From: Sphingobium fuliginis
GTDB lineage: Bacteria > Pseudomonadota > Alphaproteobacteria > Sphingomonadales > Sphingomonadaceae
Assembly (NCBI RefSeq): GCF_004152845.1
Contig: NZ_SEON01000005.1
Span: forward strand, 248,001-312,000
Direction: 5' to 3'
Length of the DNA: 64,000 nucleotides
Shown here: one piece after another, positions 31,178 through 40,188 of the stretch
Position numbering within the stretch: position 1 is the first letter of the stretch
Layout: each line of letters starts with the position of its first letter
The notes under the pieces: model-generated
Told to the model about the DNA's origin: nothing
The model's database searches: none
What the model saw: only the letters and a program-made list of their open reading frames with translations
Program-made: the position numbers and the translations under genes

Positions 31178-32314
31178 ATGCGCCATCTTGCCCTCACCGC
31201 CCTGCCGCTGGCCCTGATCGCCTGTTCGGCGGACGATGCCGTGGGGCAGAACAGCGCCGCGTCGGCGGCGAAGCCGTTCAGGACTTCCGTGATCGCTGAT
31301 TTCGATGCGCCCTGGGCCATGACCTTCCTGCCCGATGGCCGGATGCTGGTGACGGAGAAGGCGGGCGAGATGATCCTGTTCGATCCGAAGAACGGGACGA
31401 AAATCCCGGTCGCGGGCATTCCGCCGGTCGACAGCGCGGGTCAGGGCGCGCTGATGGACGTGGTGCCGGCACCGGACTTTGCACGGAGCGGGACGGTATA
31501 TTTCAGTTTCTCAGAGGCGGGTCAGGGCGGCAAGGGCGTGGCGCTGGCCACGGGGGTTTTCAATCAGGCGAGCGACGGGACGACGAAGCTGGACGGCGTG
31601 AAGGTGATCTTCCGCGCCAGCCCATATGTGGATGGCAATGGCCATTATTCGGGACGAATCGCCTTCTCGCCGGACGGGAAACATCTGTTCTTCACCAATG
31701 GCGAGCGGCAGAAATTCGATCCGGCGCAGGACCCGAAGTCGACTTTGGGGAAAGTGTTGCGGCTTAATCTGGACGGCACGCCGGCCGCGGGCAATCCGCT
31801 GGCGGCGAAGGGGTTCCATCCGGCGGTCTGGTCCTATGGGCATCGCAATCTGCTGGGGATCGCCTTCGACAAGGACGGGCGGCTGTGGGAGCAGGAAATG
31901 GGCCCCAAGGGCGGGGATGAGGTGAACCTGATCAGGCCGGGATTGAATTATGGCTATCCCCTCGCCTCCAACGGCAGCCATTATGACGGGCGGGACATTC
32001 CCGATCACAAGGCGGGCGACGGGTTTGAGGCGCCTAAAGTCTGGTGGAATCCGGTGATCTCCCCGGCCGGGCTTGTCTATTATTCGGGCGACCTGTTTCC
32101 GCAATGGAAGGATTCGCTGTTCATCGGCGGGCTGTCGAGCGAGGCGCTGGTGCGGGTGAAGCTGGAGGGGGAGAAGGCCTCCAAGGCCGACCAGTGGGAC
32201 ATGGGCGCGCGAATCCGGGAGGTGGAGCAAGGGCCGGACGGGGCGCTCTGGCTGCTGGAGGATGGCGGGCAAGGGTCGCAGGGGCGGTTGCTGAAGCTGA
32301 CGCCTGCTGTCTGA
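31178..32314 (+). CDS. PQQ-dependent sugar (aldose) dehydrogenase, lipoprotein
   Basis: A 378-residue soluble-glucose-dehydrogenase-type beta-propeller. Lipobox LIAC around residue 16. The GSDH-family signature includes PWAMTFLPDGRMLVTEKAGEM, SGRIAFSPDGKHLFFTNGER, YGHRNLLGIAFDKDGRLWEQEMGPKGGDEVN and NYGYPLASNGSHY. These enzymes oxidise aldoses in the periplasm with PQQ. No PQQ synthesis gene is nearby. GAGAGGAG precedes the ATG; the longer in-frame reading upstream is antisense to nusA and rimP. Confidence 0.9.
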   Translation: MRHLALTALPLALIACSADDAVGQNSAASAAKPFRTSVIADFDAPWAMTFLPDGRMLVTEKAGEMILFDPKNGTKIPVAGIPPVDSAGQGALMDVVPAPDFARSGTVYFSFSEAGQGGKGVALATGVFNQASDGTTKLDGVKVIFRASPYVDGNGHYSGRIAFSPDGKHLFFTNGERQKFDPAQDPKSTLGKVLRLNLDGTPAAGNPLAAKGFHPAVWSYGHRNLLGIAFDKDGRLWEQEMGPKGGDEVNLIRPGLNYGYPLASNGSHYDGRDIPDHKAGDGFEAPKVWWNPVISPAGLVYYSGDLFPQWKDSLFIGGLSSEALVRVKLEGEKASKADQWDMGARIREVEQGPDGALWLLEDGGQGSQGRLLKLTPAV

Positions 32315-32316
32315 AC

Positions 32317-32344
32317 AAAAAAACGGGGCCTTTGCGGCCCCGTT
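32317..32344 (-). terminator. Rho-independent terminator of pyrG
   Basis: A perfect 9-bp AACGGGGCC/GGCCCCGTT stem with 5-nt loop, followed on the minus strand by a T7 run. It lies between the convergent sugar dehydrogenase and pyrG and may act on both. Confidence 0.9.
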
Positions 32345-32348
32345 CCTC

Positions 32349-33983
32349 TTACACCAGCCGGCTCTGCTTCACCGCCGCTTCGATGAAGCTGGCGAAGAGC
32401 GGGTGCGGGTCGAAGGGTTTGGACTTGAGTTCCGGATGGAACTGCACGCCGACGAACCAGGGGTGGTCGGGACGTTCGACGATTTCCGGCAGCGTGCCGT
32501 CCGGCGACATGCCCGAGAAGATCAGGCCGCCCTTTTCCAGCGGCTCGCGATAGCCGGCATTGACCTCATAGCGGTGGCGGTGGCGTTCGCTGATGTCGGT
32601 GGCGTTGTAGATGCCCGCGACGACGCTGTTGCCGGTGAGCTTCGCCGGATAGGCGCCCAGCCGCATGGTGCCGCCAAGGTCGGTTTCGGCGGTGCGCTTC
32701 TGCAGGCCTTCCTTGCTCATCCATTCGGTGATGAGGCCGACCACCGGCTCGCTGGTTTCGCCGAATTCGGTGGTGGAGGCGTTGGCGATGCCCGCCGTGT
32801 TCCGCGCGCCCTCTATGCAGGCCATCTGCATGCCGAGGCAGATGCCGAAAAAGGGCACATTGCGTTCGCGGGCGAATTTGACCGAGGCGATCTTGCCTTC
32901 CGACCCGCGCACGCCGAAGCCGCCTGGAACGAGGATGCCGTGCATCGGTTCAAGGCGGGCGGCGATGTCCGCGCCCTCTTCCTCGAACAGTTCGGCGTCC
33001 AGCCATTTGATGTTGACCTTCACCCGGTTGGCGAAGCCGCCATGGGTCAGCGCTTCATAGAGCGACTTATAGGCATCGGGCAGGCCGACATATTTGCCGA
33101 CCACGCCGATGGTGACTTCGCCTTCCGGATTCTGCTGGCGGTCCATGATGTCGTGCCAGCGGTCGAGCGTGGGCGCGGGCGCGTTTTCGATGCCGAAGGC
33201 GCGCAGCACTTCGTCGTCCAGCCCCTCCGCATGATATTGCGTCGGGACGGCATAGATGCTGCTGGCGTCGAGGGCGGGGATGACCGCTTCGGGGCGGACG
33301 TTGCAGAACAGGGCGATCTTGCGCCGCTCGCTTTCCGGCAGCGGATGTTCGCAGCGGCAGAGCAATATGTCGGGCTGGATGCCCAGCGAGGTCAGTTCGC
33401 GCACGCTGTGCTGGGTCGGCTTGGTCTTCAGCTCGCCCGCCGCCGCGATATAGGGGACCAGCGTCACATGGACGAAGATGGAGCGGTTGCGCCCCAGATC
33501 GTTATGGAGCTGGCGGATCGCCTCCATGAAGGGGAGCGATTCGATGTCGCCCACCGTGCCGCCGATCTCGCACAGCACGAAATCGAGGTCGTCGGATTCG
33601 GCGAGGGCGAAGGCCTTGATCTCGTCCGTGACGTGCGGGATCACCTGCACCGTCGCGCCCAGATAGTCGCCGCGCCGTTCCCGCTGGATGATGGTCTGAT
33701 AGACCCGGCCCTGCGTCACATTGTCCGACTGCCGCGCCGAAACGCCGGTGAAGCGCTCATAATGACCGAGGTCGAGGTCGGTTTCCGCCCCGTCGTCGGT
33801 CACATAGACCTCGCCATGCTGATACGGGCTCATCGTGCCCGGATCGACGTTGAGATAGGGATCGAATTTCCGGATACGCACACGGAAACCTCGCGCCTGC
33901 AGCAGTGCTGCGAGCGAAGCGGCCATCAGGCCCTTGCCAAGCGAGGAGACCACGCCGCCGGTGATGAAAATATACCGCGCCAT
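32349..33983 (-). CDS. pyrG: CTP synthase
   Basis: A 544-residue enzyme that aminates UTP to CTP with glutamine. The synthase domain starts [19 protein letters not shown] and includes the nucleotide motif [40 protein letters not shown]. The C-terminal class I amidotransferase has nucleophile Cys in [11 protein letters not shown] and the His/Glu pair in [12 protein letters not shown]. The conserved start is certain, yet no Shine-Dalgarno is visible upstream (CTCTCCTCCC). secG and tpiA lie upstream on the same strand. Confidence 0.99.
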   Translation of the reverse strand: MARYIFITGGVVSSLGKGLMAASLAALLQARGFRVRIRKFDPYLNVDPGTMSPYQHGEVYVTDDGAETDLDLGHYERFTGVSARQSDNVTQGRVYQTIIQRERRGDYLGATVQVIPHVTDEIKAFALAESDDLDFVLCEIGGTVGDIESLPFMEAIRQLHNDLGRNRSIFVHVTLVPYIAAAGELKTKPTQHSVRELTSLGIQPDILLCRCEHPLPESERRKIALFCNVRPEAVIPALDASSIYAVPTQYHAEGLDDEVLRAFGIENAPAPTLDRWHDIMDRQQNPEGEVTIGVVGKYVGLPDAYKSLYEALTHGGFANRVKVNIKWLDAELFEEEGADIAARLEPMHGILVPGGFGVRGSEGKIASVKFARERNVPFFGICLGMQMACIEGARNTAGIANASTTEFGETSEPVVGLITEWMSKEGLQKRTAETDLGGTMRLGAYPAKLTGNSVVAGIYNATDISERHRHRYEVNAGYREPLEKGGLIFSGMSPDGTLPEIVERPDHPWFVGVQFHPELKSKPFDPHPLFASFIEAAVKQSRLV

Positions 33984-34074
33984 GGGAGGAGAGGCTTAGC
34001 CTTTTACAAACGAATTGGGCAAGCGCGCGAATCATCGCGCGTGCGAAAAAAGCGAAATGGGGAGGTCAGGCCGC

Positions 34075-34455
34075 CTAGTTGGCGAGCGGGACCGCGCCGT
34101 TGGCGGCGTCGCCGCCCGCCGCGCCCGCAGCGCCGGCCAGCGGATCGTTGCCGGTCGCCGGGGCCGGAGCGGATGCGGGAGCCTGGGGGGGCGCCTGCTT
34201 CACCAGCGAGGTGTCGATGTCGCTCGGCCGGTGCTGGACCGAGGCGATCACCGCAAGCACGACCGACAGCGTCACGAAGATGCCGGCGAGGACCGTGGTC
34301 GACCGGGTCAGGAAATCCGCCGCGCCGCGCGCCGACATGAACCCCGCCGGGCTGCCGCCGACGCCCAGGCCGCCGCCTTCCGACTTCTGCATCAGGATGA
34401 CGGTGACCAGCAGGGCAGCGACGATGGCCTGCACGACGAGGATGAAGGTGAACAT
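34075..34455 (-). CDS. secG: protein translocase subunit SecG
   Basis: A 126-residue component of the SecYEG channel. Two membrane segments (about 3-22 and 55-74) are separated by the conserved LMQKSEGGGLGVGG loop. The C-terminus is an Ala/Pro/Gly-rich extension, common in alphaproteobacteria. The tpiA-secG-pyrG order is conserved in this class. Confidence 0.96.
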   Translation of the reverse strand: MFTFILVVQAIVAALLVTVILMQKSEGGGLGVGGSPAGFMSARGAADFLTRSTTVLAGIFVTLSVVLAVIASVQHRPSDIDTSLVKQAPPQAPASAPAPATGNDPLAGAAGAAGGDAANGAVPLAN

Positions 34456-34543
34456 GAGACGAATATCTGTCCGGTAAAGGGTGGGTTGCCGCGCACATAG
34501 CGATGATGGGGCGCGGGGGCAACCGCCCCCGTCCTCTCTCCCT

Positions 34544-34561
34544 CCTCCCGCAAGCGGGAGG
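34544..34561. repeat. single GGGAGG hairpin (half of a family A repeat)
   Basis: CCTCCCGC-AA-GCGGGAGG, identical to one hairpin of the family A elements, in the tpiA-secG spacer. It is next to another GC hairpin (GGGGGC-AACC-GCCCCC, about 34515-34530). Confidence 0.7.
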
Positions 34562-34578
34562 GGCTTGTTTATTGGCGA

Positions 34579-35319
34579 TCAGGCCGCTGCCGCGATCACC
34601 GGGGCGAATTTCGCCGCCGCGAGGCTCGCGCCGCCGATCAGGCCGCCGTCGACATCGGCCAGCGCCAGTAGCTCCGCCGCATTGTCGCCGTTCATCGATC
34701 CGCCGTAGAGGATTCGCATCCCCTCAGCCTCGACCCCGATCCGGCTCGCCAGCGCGGCGCGCAGGGCGGCGTGCATCGCGGCGACCGCTTCCATGGTGGG
34801 GATCCGGCCCGTGCCGATGGCCCAGATCGGCTCATAGGCGATGGCCAGCCAGTCCGCCGCCGCCCCGTCCGGCAGGGACGCCAGCAACTGGGCCGCCACC
34901 ACCGCTTCCGCATTGCCGGCATCGCGCACGTCGAGGCTTTCGCCCACGCAGAGGATGACCTTCAGCCCCGCCGCCCGCGCCGCCAGCGCCTTCGCTGCGA
35001 CGTCCGCGTCGGTTTCGCCCTGGTCCTGCCGCCGCTCGCTATGGCCGACGATGGTCCAGCTCGCCCCGGCTTCCGCCAGCATGGCCGCGGACAGACAGCC
35101 GGTATGCGCGCCGCTTTCCTTCATATGGCAGTCCTGCGCGCCGATGAAGGCCGCGCCCTTCACGCCGTCCGCCGGCGAAATCAGCGTCGCGGGCAGGCAC
35201 AGCCCGACTTCCACCGCCGGATAGTCGCGCGCGAGGCCGCCGATCGCCTCCACCTCGCCCAGCTGGGCGCGCAGGCCGTTCATCTTCCAGTTGCCGACAA
35301 CCAGCTTTCGCCTGCTCAT
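34579..35319 (-). CDS. tpiA: triose-phosphate isomerase
   Basis: A 246-residue glycolytic enzyme interconverting dihydroxyacetone phosphate and glyceraldehyde 3-phosphate. Lys in GNWKMNG (9-15), catalytic His in VGHSERR, catalytic Glu in AYEPIWAIGTG, phosphate loop LYGGSMNGDNA and LIGGASL. Length is normal. It is divergent from ppiD; the 194-bp gap between them shows no clear promoter motif. Confidence 0.98.
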   Translation of the reverse strand: MSRRKLVVGNWKMNGLRAQLGEVEAIGGLARDYPAVEVGLCLPATLISPADGVKGAAFIGAQDCHMKESGAHTGCLSAAMLAEAGASWTIVGHSERRQDQGETDADVAAKALAARAAGLKVILCVGESLDVRDAGNAEAVVAAQLLASLPDGAAADWLAIAYEPIWAIGTGRIPTMEAVAAMHAALRAALASRIGVEAEGMRILYGGSMNGDNAAELLALADVDGGLIGGASLAAAKFAPVIAAAA

Positions 35320-35513
35320 CGATCTTTCCCCTTATGGTTATTGCTGCACGGTCCCCTGCGGCACGGCTCTCCAATCCGCGCCGCCGGGTTGGCCGAGCCG
35401 ATGAACGGCGTGCGGCCATTTGTCCAGCCTTGGCACCCCAGCGCCCCTTGCCCGCGCGACGATCCGCCCTTAAAGCGGGCCGCCATCAAAGCCGCTTTTA
35501 CGGACTTTCCTCC

Positions 35514-37463
35514 ATGCTTTCAGTCTTTCGCCGTTTCATCCGCTCCAAATTCGGCGCCTTTGCGGCCCTGATCTTCCTGGGGATCATCGCGGCCGCCTTC
35601 ATCATGGGGGACATTACGAGCGGCAAGTTCGGATCGTCCCTTGGCGGCGGCGAGACCGCCGCCAAGGCGGGCGGGTCGCGCCTCACCATGACCGAATTGC
35701 AGGACCGGGTGCAGCGCGTGTTCGAAAATGCGCGCAGGTCCAATCCGGGATTGCAGATCGGCGACTTCCTGGCGCAGGGCGGCGCGGCGCAGGTCTATGA
35801 CCAGCTTGTCGCGTCGATGACGCTGAAGGAATATGCGAGCGACCAGAAGGTGCACATCTCCAAGCGGCTGGTCGATGCCCAGATCGCGCAGATCCCCGCC
35901 TTCCAGGATGCGGCCGGCAATTTCAGCCAGGAGAATTTCCGGCAGTTGCTGCTGCGCGAGCGGATCACCGAACAGGCGCTGCGCGACGACATCAGCCGCG
36001 AGATACTGGAGCGGCAGATGCTGGCCCCGCTGGGGCTGGGCGTGAAGCTGACCGACTCCATGGTGCTGCCCTATGCCTCGCTGCTGCTGGAGGCGCGCCA
36101 GGGCACCATCGCCCTCGTTCCCGCGACCGCGTTCAAGGACATTGCCGACCCGACCGACGCGCAACTCGGCGATTTCTACAGGAAGAATGCCGCGCGCTAT
36201 ACGATTCCGGAACAGCGCCGCATCCGCTACGCCGTGATCGACGCCGAACGCTTCGCGCAGGCCGCGCAGCCGACCGATGCGGAGATCGCCGGCTATTATA
36301 ATCAGAACAAGGCCGCCTACGCCGCGAAGGAGAGCCGCAGCTTCGAGCAGCTGATCCTGCCGACCGAGGCGGGCGCCAAGGCGATCGCGGATCAGGTGAA
36401 GGGCGGCAAGTCGCTCGCCGGCGCAGCGCAATCGGCCGGCCTCTCCGTCTCCGAACTGAAGGACCAGAGCCGGGAGGCGCTGGCCTCCGCCGCGTCCGCC
36501 GCCGTCGCCAATGCCGGTTTTGCCGCGAAACAGGGCGAGTTGGTGGGGCCGCTGCGTGGATCGCTGGGCTGGGTGCTGCTGCGGGTCACGACGGTCAGCA
36601 CGACCCCGGCCCGCGCGCTGGCGGCGGTGCGGGACGAGATCGTCACCACGCTGCGCGCGCAGAAGGAGAAGCGGCTGCTCAATGACTTCACCGGCAAGAT
36701 CGAGGATCAGATCGCCAATGGCGGCAGCTTCGAGGAAGTGGTGAAGGACAATGGCCTGAAGCTGGAAACGACGCCGTTCCTCGTCTCCTCCGGCAAGCAG
36801 GTGGAGGATGTGGCCTATCAGGTGCCGGCGGATGTGAAGCCGCTGCTCGCCCCTGTCTTCGGCATGAGCCAGGACGACGATGCGCAACTGGTCCCGATCG
36901 TTGCCGACAAGCGCTATGCCCTGACCGCGCCCGGCGACATACAGGCCGCCGCGCCGCCGCCGCTCGCCAAGGTGAAACCGCTGGTCGCGATGCAGTACAA
37001 GCTGGCCCAGGGCAATGAGAAGGCCAAGGCATTGGCCGAGCAGATCCGCGCCAAGGTCGCCAAGGGCATGAAGCTGGACGAGGCGGTCGCCGCCGCCGGC
37101 GTCGCCCTGCCCAAGCCGCAGGTGGTGGGCGGCCGCCGCGCCGACATCATGCGCGACGGCCAGCGTCCGCCCGCCGAAGTGGCGATGCTGTTCACCATGG
37201 CGACCAACAGCGTGAAGACGCTGCCCGCCGGGCAGGATCGCGGCTATTTCGTGGTGCAGTTGAACGGCATCAAGCGCGGCGATGCAGGCAGCGACAAGGC
37301 GCTGGTGAATCAGGTCCGCGACCAGCTCAGCGAAGTGGTCGGCCAGGAATATGGCCAGCAGTTCGAGCGCGCGGTCGAGAAGGAGCTGGGCGTCAGGCGG
37401 AACGCCAATGCGGTGGCCGGCGTGCAGCGCGCGCTCGCCAACGCCAATAGTGGCGGTCAGTAA
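35514..37463 (+). CDS. ppiD: periplasmic folding chaperone PpiD (SurA_N and PPIC domains)
   Basis: A 649-residue inner-membrane-anchored chaperone. One membrane helix lies at about 13-33 (FGAFAALIFLGIIAAAFIMGD), then a SurA_N-like region (EASDQKVHISKRLVDAQIAQIP), a parvulin-like domain in the middle, and a long helical C-terminus. PpiD helps outer-membrane proteins leave the Sec channel, and alphaproteobacterial versions are often enzymatically weak as isomerases. The ATG at 35514 follows TTTCCTCC, with no strong Shine-Dalgarno. trpE follows 25 bp later. Confidence 0.92.
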   Translation: MLSVFRRFIRSKFGAFAALIFLGIIAAAFIMGDITSGKFGSSLGGGETAAKAGGSRLTMTELQDRVQRVFENARRSNPGLQIGDFLAQGGAAQVYDQLVASMTLKEYASDQKVHISKRLVDAQIAQIPAFQDAAGNFSQENFRQLLLRERITEQALRDDISREILERQMLAPLGLGVKLTDSMVLPYASLLLEARQGTIALVPATAFKDIADPTDAQLGDFYRKNAARYTIPEQRRIRYAVIDAERFAQAAQPTDAEIAGYYNQNKAAYAAKESRSFEQLILPTEAGAKAIADQVKGGKSLAGAAQSAGLSVSELKDQSREALASAASAAVANAGFAAKQGELVGPLRGSLGWVLLRVTTVSTTPARALAAVRDEIVTTLRAQKEKRLLNDFTGKIEDQIANGGSFEEVVKDNGLKLETTPFLVSSGKQVEDVAYQVPADVKPLLAPVFGMSQDDDAQLVPIVADKRYALTAPGDIQAAAPPPLAKVKPLVAMQYKLAQGNEKAKALAEQIRAKVAKGMKLDEAVAAAGVALPKPQVVGGRRADIMRDGQRPPAEVAMLFTMATNSVKTLPAGQDRGYFVVQLNGIKRGDAGSDKALVNQVRDQLSEVVGQEYGQQFERAVEKELGVRRNANAVAGVQRALANANSGGQ

Positions 37464-37488
37464 GGTGGTTGCGGGGAGACCGGCGGGG

Positions 37489-38991
37489 ATGGACGGCATC
37501 GAGAGCGCGCGCAAGGCATTGGCGGCGGGGCAATCCGCGCTGGTGTGGCGGCGCCAGATCGCCGACACGGACACGCCGATTTCCGCCGCGCTGAAATTGT
37601 TCGAGCCCGATCGCGGCGATTTCCTGCTGGAATCGGTCGAGGGCGGCGCGGTGCGAGGCCGCCACAGCCTGATCGGGCTCGCCCCCGACCTCGTCTTCCG
37701 GGCGCAGGGCCATGCGGCGGAGATCAACCGGCAATGGGCGACCGACCGGGAGGCCTTCGTGCCGGAAGGCGCCGACGCGCTGGACGCGTTGCGGGCGCTG
37801 GTGGCGGAATGCCGGGCTGAGCTTGATCCGGCGCTGCCCGCTGCGCTGGCCTGCCTGGTCGGCTATTTCGGCTATGAGACGGTCGGGCTGGTCGAGAAGC
37901 TGCCGCGTCCGCCCGAAAATGCGATTGCGCTGCCGGACATGCTGTTCGTGCGGCCGACGGTGATATTGGTGTTCGACCGGCTGGCCGATGCACTGTTCCT
38001 GGTCGCGCCGGTGTGGAAGGGAAGCTTTGCCGATGCCGACCGCGCCGTCGAGCAGGCGCTGGAACGGATCGACGCCGTTGCCGCCCGGCTGGCGGCTCCC
38101 CTCCCCGCGCAGGCCGCTCCCGCCGGGATTGCCGAAGTCGCCGTGACGCCGGTGCTGGAGCCGGGCCGCTATGCCGCGATGGTCGAAAAGGCGAAGGACT
38201 ATATCGTTGCGGGCGACATTTTTCAGGTGGTGCTGGCGCAGCGCTTCACCAGCCCGTTCACGCTGCCGCCGATTGCGCTTTACAGGGCATTGCGGCGGAT
38301 CAACCCTTCGCCCTTCCTTTATTATCTCGACCTGCCCGGCTTTGCGCTGATCGGGTCGAGTCCGGAAATCCTGGTCCGGGCGCGGGATGGCGAGGTCACG
38401 ATCAGGCCCATCGCCGGCACCCGGCCCCGCGGCAGGAATGCCGTCGAAGATGCCGCCAACCGCGAAAGCCTGCTGGCCGACCCCAAGGAGCGGGCGGAGC
38501 ATCTGATGCTTCTGGACCTGGGGCGTAACGATGTGGGGCGGGTCGCGGCGGCCGGCACCGTCACCGTGACGGACAGCTACAGCGTCGAATTCTACAGCCA
38601 TGTGATGCATATCGTGTCGAACGTGGTGGGACAGCTGGCGCCGGACCGGGACGCGCTGGACGCCTTGTTCGCGGGCTTTCCCGCGGGGACCGTGTCGGGA
38701 GCGCCCAAGGTGCGCGCCTGCGAGATCATCGCGGAACTGGAGCCGGAAACGCGCGGGGCCTATGCCGGGGGCGTCGGCTATTTCGGGCCGGACGGCAATA
38801 TGGATAGCTGCATCGTGCTACGCACCGCCGTGCTCAAGGACGGCGTGATGCATGTGCAGGCGGGCGCGGGCATCGTCGCGGATTCGACGGCGGAATATGA
38901 GCAGCGGGAGTGCGAGGCGAAGAGCGGCGCGTTGCTCGCCGCTGCGCGGGAAGCGGTGGCGCTGGCGCGCGAGTCAGGGTTTGGGCAGTAG
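37489..38991 (+). CDS. trpE: anthranilate synthase component I
   Basis: A 500-residue chorismate-utilising enzyme making anthranilate for tryptophan. N-terminal regulatory region with LLESVEGG (the tryptophan-site serine motif); catalytic region PSPFLYYLDLPGFALIGSSPEILVR, PIAGTRPRG, HLMLLDLGRNDVGRV, FPAGTVSGAPKVRACEII and YAGGVGYFGPDGNMDSCIVLRT. GGGGAG lies upstream of the ATG. No trpG or trpD follows within the window, since a repeat and the opposite-strand mltG come next. Confidence 0.97.
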   Translation: MDGIESARKALAAGQSALVWRRQIADTDTPISAALKLFEPDRGDFLLESVEGGAVRGRHSLIGLAPDLVFRAQGHAAEINRQWATDREAFVPEGADALDALRALVAECRAELDPALPAALACLVGYFGYETVGLVEKLPRPPENAIALPDMLFVRPTVILVFDRLADALFLVAPVWKGSFADADRAVEQALERIDAVAARLAAPLPAQAAPAGIAEVAVTPVLEPGRYAAMVEKAKDYIVAGDIFQVVLAQRFTSPFTLPPIALYRALRRINPSPFLYYLDLPGFALIGSSPEILVRARDGEVTIRPIAGTRPRGRNAVEDAANRESLLADPKERAEHLMLLDLGRNDVGRVAAAGTVTVTDSYSVEFYSHVMHIVSNVVGQLAPDRDALDALFAGFPAGTVSGAPKVRACEIIAELEPETRGAYAGGVGYFGPDGNMDSCIVLRTAVLKDGVMHVQAGAGIVADSTAEYEQRECEAKSGALLAAAREAVALARESGFGQ

Positions 38992-39033
38992 GGTTGTTGC
39001 GGTGATTGGCGGCGGTCTATGGCCATCCCAGGA

Positions 39034-39169
39034 CATTCCCCTCCCGTAAACGGAAGGGGTTAGCGGTGGGCGCGAGCGGAGCGAGCTTCTGACTTGGCCG
39101 TTGCAAAACAACGCGGATGTTGCGCCAGCCCACCCCCTAACCCCCTCCGGCTTGCGGGAGGGGGAACAT
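39034..39169. repeat. double-hairpin repeat, family A copy 5 (trpE-mltG)
   Basis: This is the reverse-complement orientation relative to copy 1. Both share the interior CGAGCG...GCGAGCTTCTGACTT, then CCGTTGCAAAACA and GCGCCAGCCC. The left hairpin is degraded (CCCGTAAACGGAAGG). It lies between convergent genes and has no T-tract. Confidence 0.85.
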
Positions 39170-39206
39170 CCGCTCCCCACCCAAGCGCGCCATCGGTCAG
39201 CTCACT

Positions 39207-40178
39207 TCAAAGCTCACCCCTGGCGCGCCGGATTTCGAACCATTTGCGCACATTGTCATTATGCTCTTGCAGCGTGTCCGCGAAGATATGGCCGCCCTTC
39301 CCGTCCGCGACGAAGTAGAGCGCCTTCGTCTCCGCCGGGTGCAGCACCGCGAGGATCGACAGGCGTCCCGGATTGGCGATCGGCCCCTTGGGCAGACCGG
39401 TCATCGCATAGGTGTTATAGTCGTTGACCGCGGCGATTTCGGACTTTCTGATCCGCCGGCCCAAGGGCTTGCCCCGGGTGATCGGATAGATGATCGTCGG
39501 ATCGGCCTGGAGCATCATGCGCGCCTTCAGGCGATTGCCGTAAACCCCGGCGACGGTCGGCCGCTCGGCAGGCACGGCCGTTTCCTTTTCGACGATGCTG
39601 GCGAGGATGACGGCTTCCCTGGGCGTTTTTGCGACCGTGTTGGGCGCCCGTTCCGCCCACATCTTCGCCAGCGCCTTGCTCATCGCACCCTGCATGCGCT
39701 TCAGCACCGCCGCCCGGCTCTCGCCCTTGTCGAAGGCATAGCTGTCGGGCAGAACGCTGCCTTCCTCCGGCACCGGAATCTCGCCCGTCAGTTCCTCATT
39801 CGCCATCAGCCGTTCATGGACCAGGATGGAGGGCATGCCCTCCGGTATGGTGACCAGCCGGGTCAGCGTCCTGCCGCCCTGGAGGATGCGGAAAATATCG
39901 GAATTGCTGGCGCCCTTGGGAATCAGGAATTCGCCCGCCTTGATCGACTTGCCGCGGCCGAAGACCTTGGCCCGCGTCAGGAAGGCGTCGGCGGAGCGCA
40001 CCGCCCCCTTCTGCTTCAGGAGAATGGCGGTGTCCGCGATGGTCGAGCCTTCGGGCACGACGATGGCGATGTCCTTCGTCGCCGGGCCTGCCTCGGTCCA
40101 GCCATAGACGAAGCGGAAAGCGACGAACGCCGCGACGGCCAGGCCGATCAGCACTATGCCCAAGCCAAGCCGTCGCAT
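39207..40178 (-). CDS. mltG: endolytic murein transglycosylase MltG
   Basis: A 323-residue inner-membrane lytic transglycosylase that terminates glycan strand growth. One N-terminal membrane helix (about 5-24), a LysM-like part (IVVPEGSTIADTAILLKQKGAV), then the YceG domain with catalytic Glu in ILASIVEKET and the ending LQADPTIIYPITRGKPLGRRIRKSEI...YNTYAMTGLPKGPIANPG. It follows fabF by 10 bp, the common pabC/mltG-fab neighbourhood. Confidence 0.97.
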   Translation of the reverse strand: MRRLGLGIVLIGLAVAAFVAFRFVYGWTEAGPATKDIAIVVPEGSTIADTAILLKQKGAVRSADAFLTRAKVFGRGKSIKAGEFLIPKGASNSDIFRILQGGRTLTRLVTIPEGMPSILVHERLMANEELTGEIPVPEEGSVLPDSYAFDKGESRAAVLKRMQGAMSKALAKMWAERAPNTVAKTPREAVILASIVEKETAVPAERPTVAGVYGNRLKARMMLQADPTIIYPITRGKPLGRRIRKSEIAAVNDYNTYAMTGLPKGPIANPGRLSILAVLHPAETKALYFVADGKGGHIFADTLQEHNDNVRKWFEIRRARGEL

Positions 40179-40188
40179 CGCCGATGTC

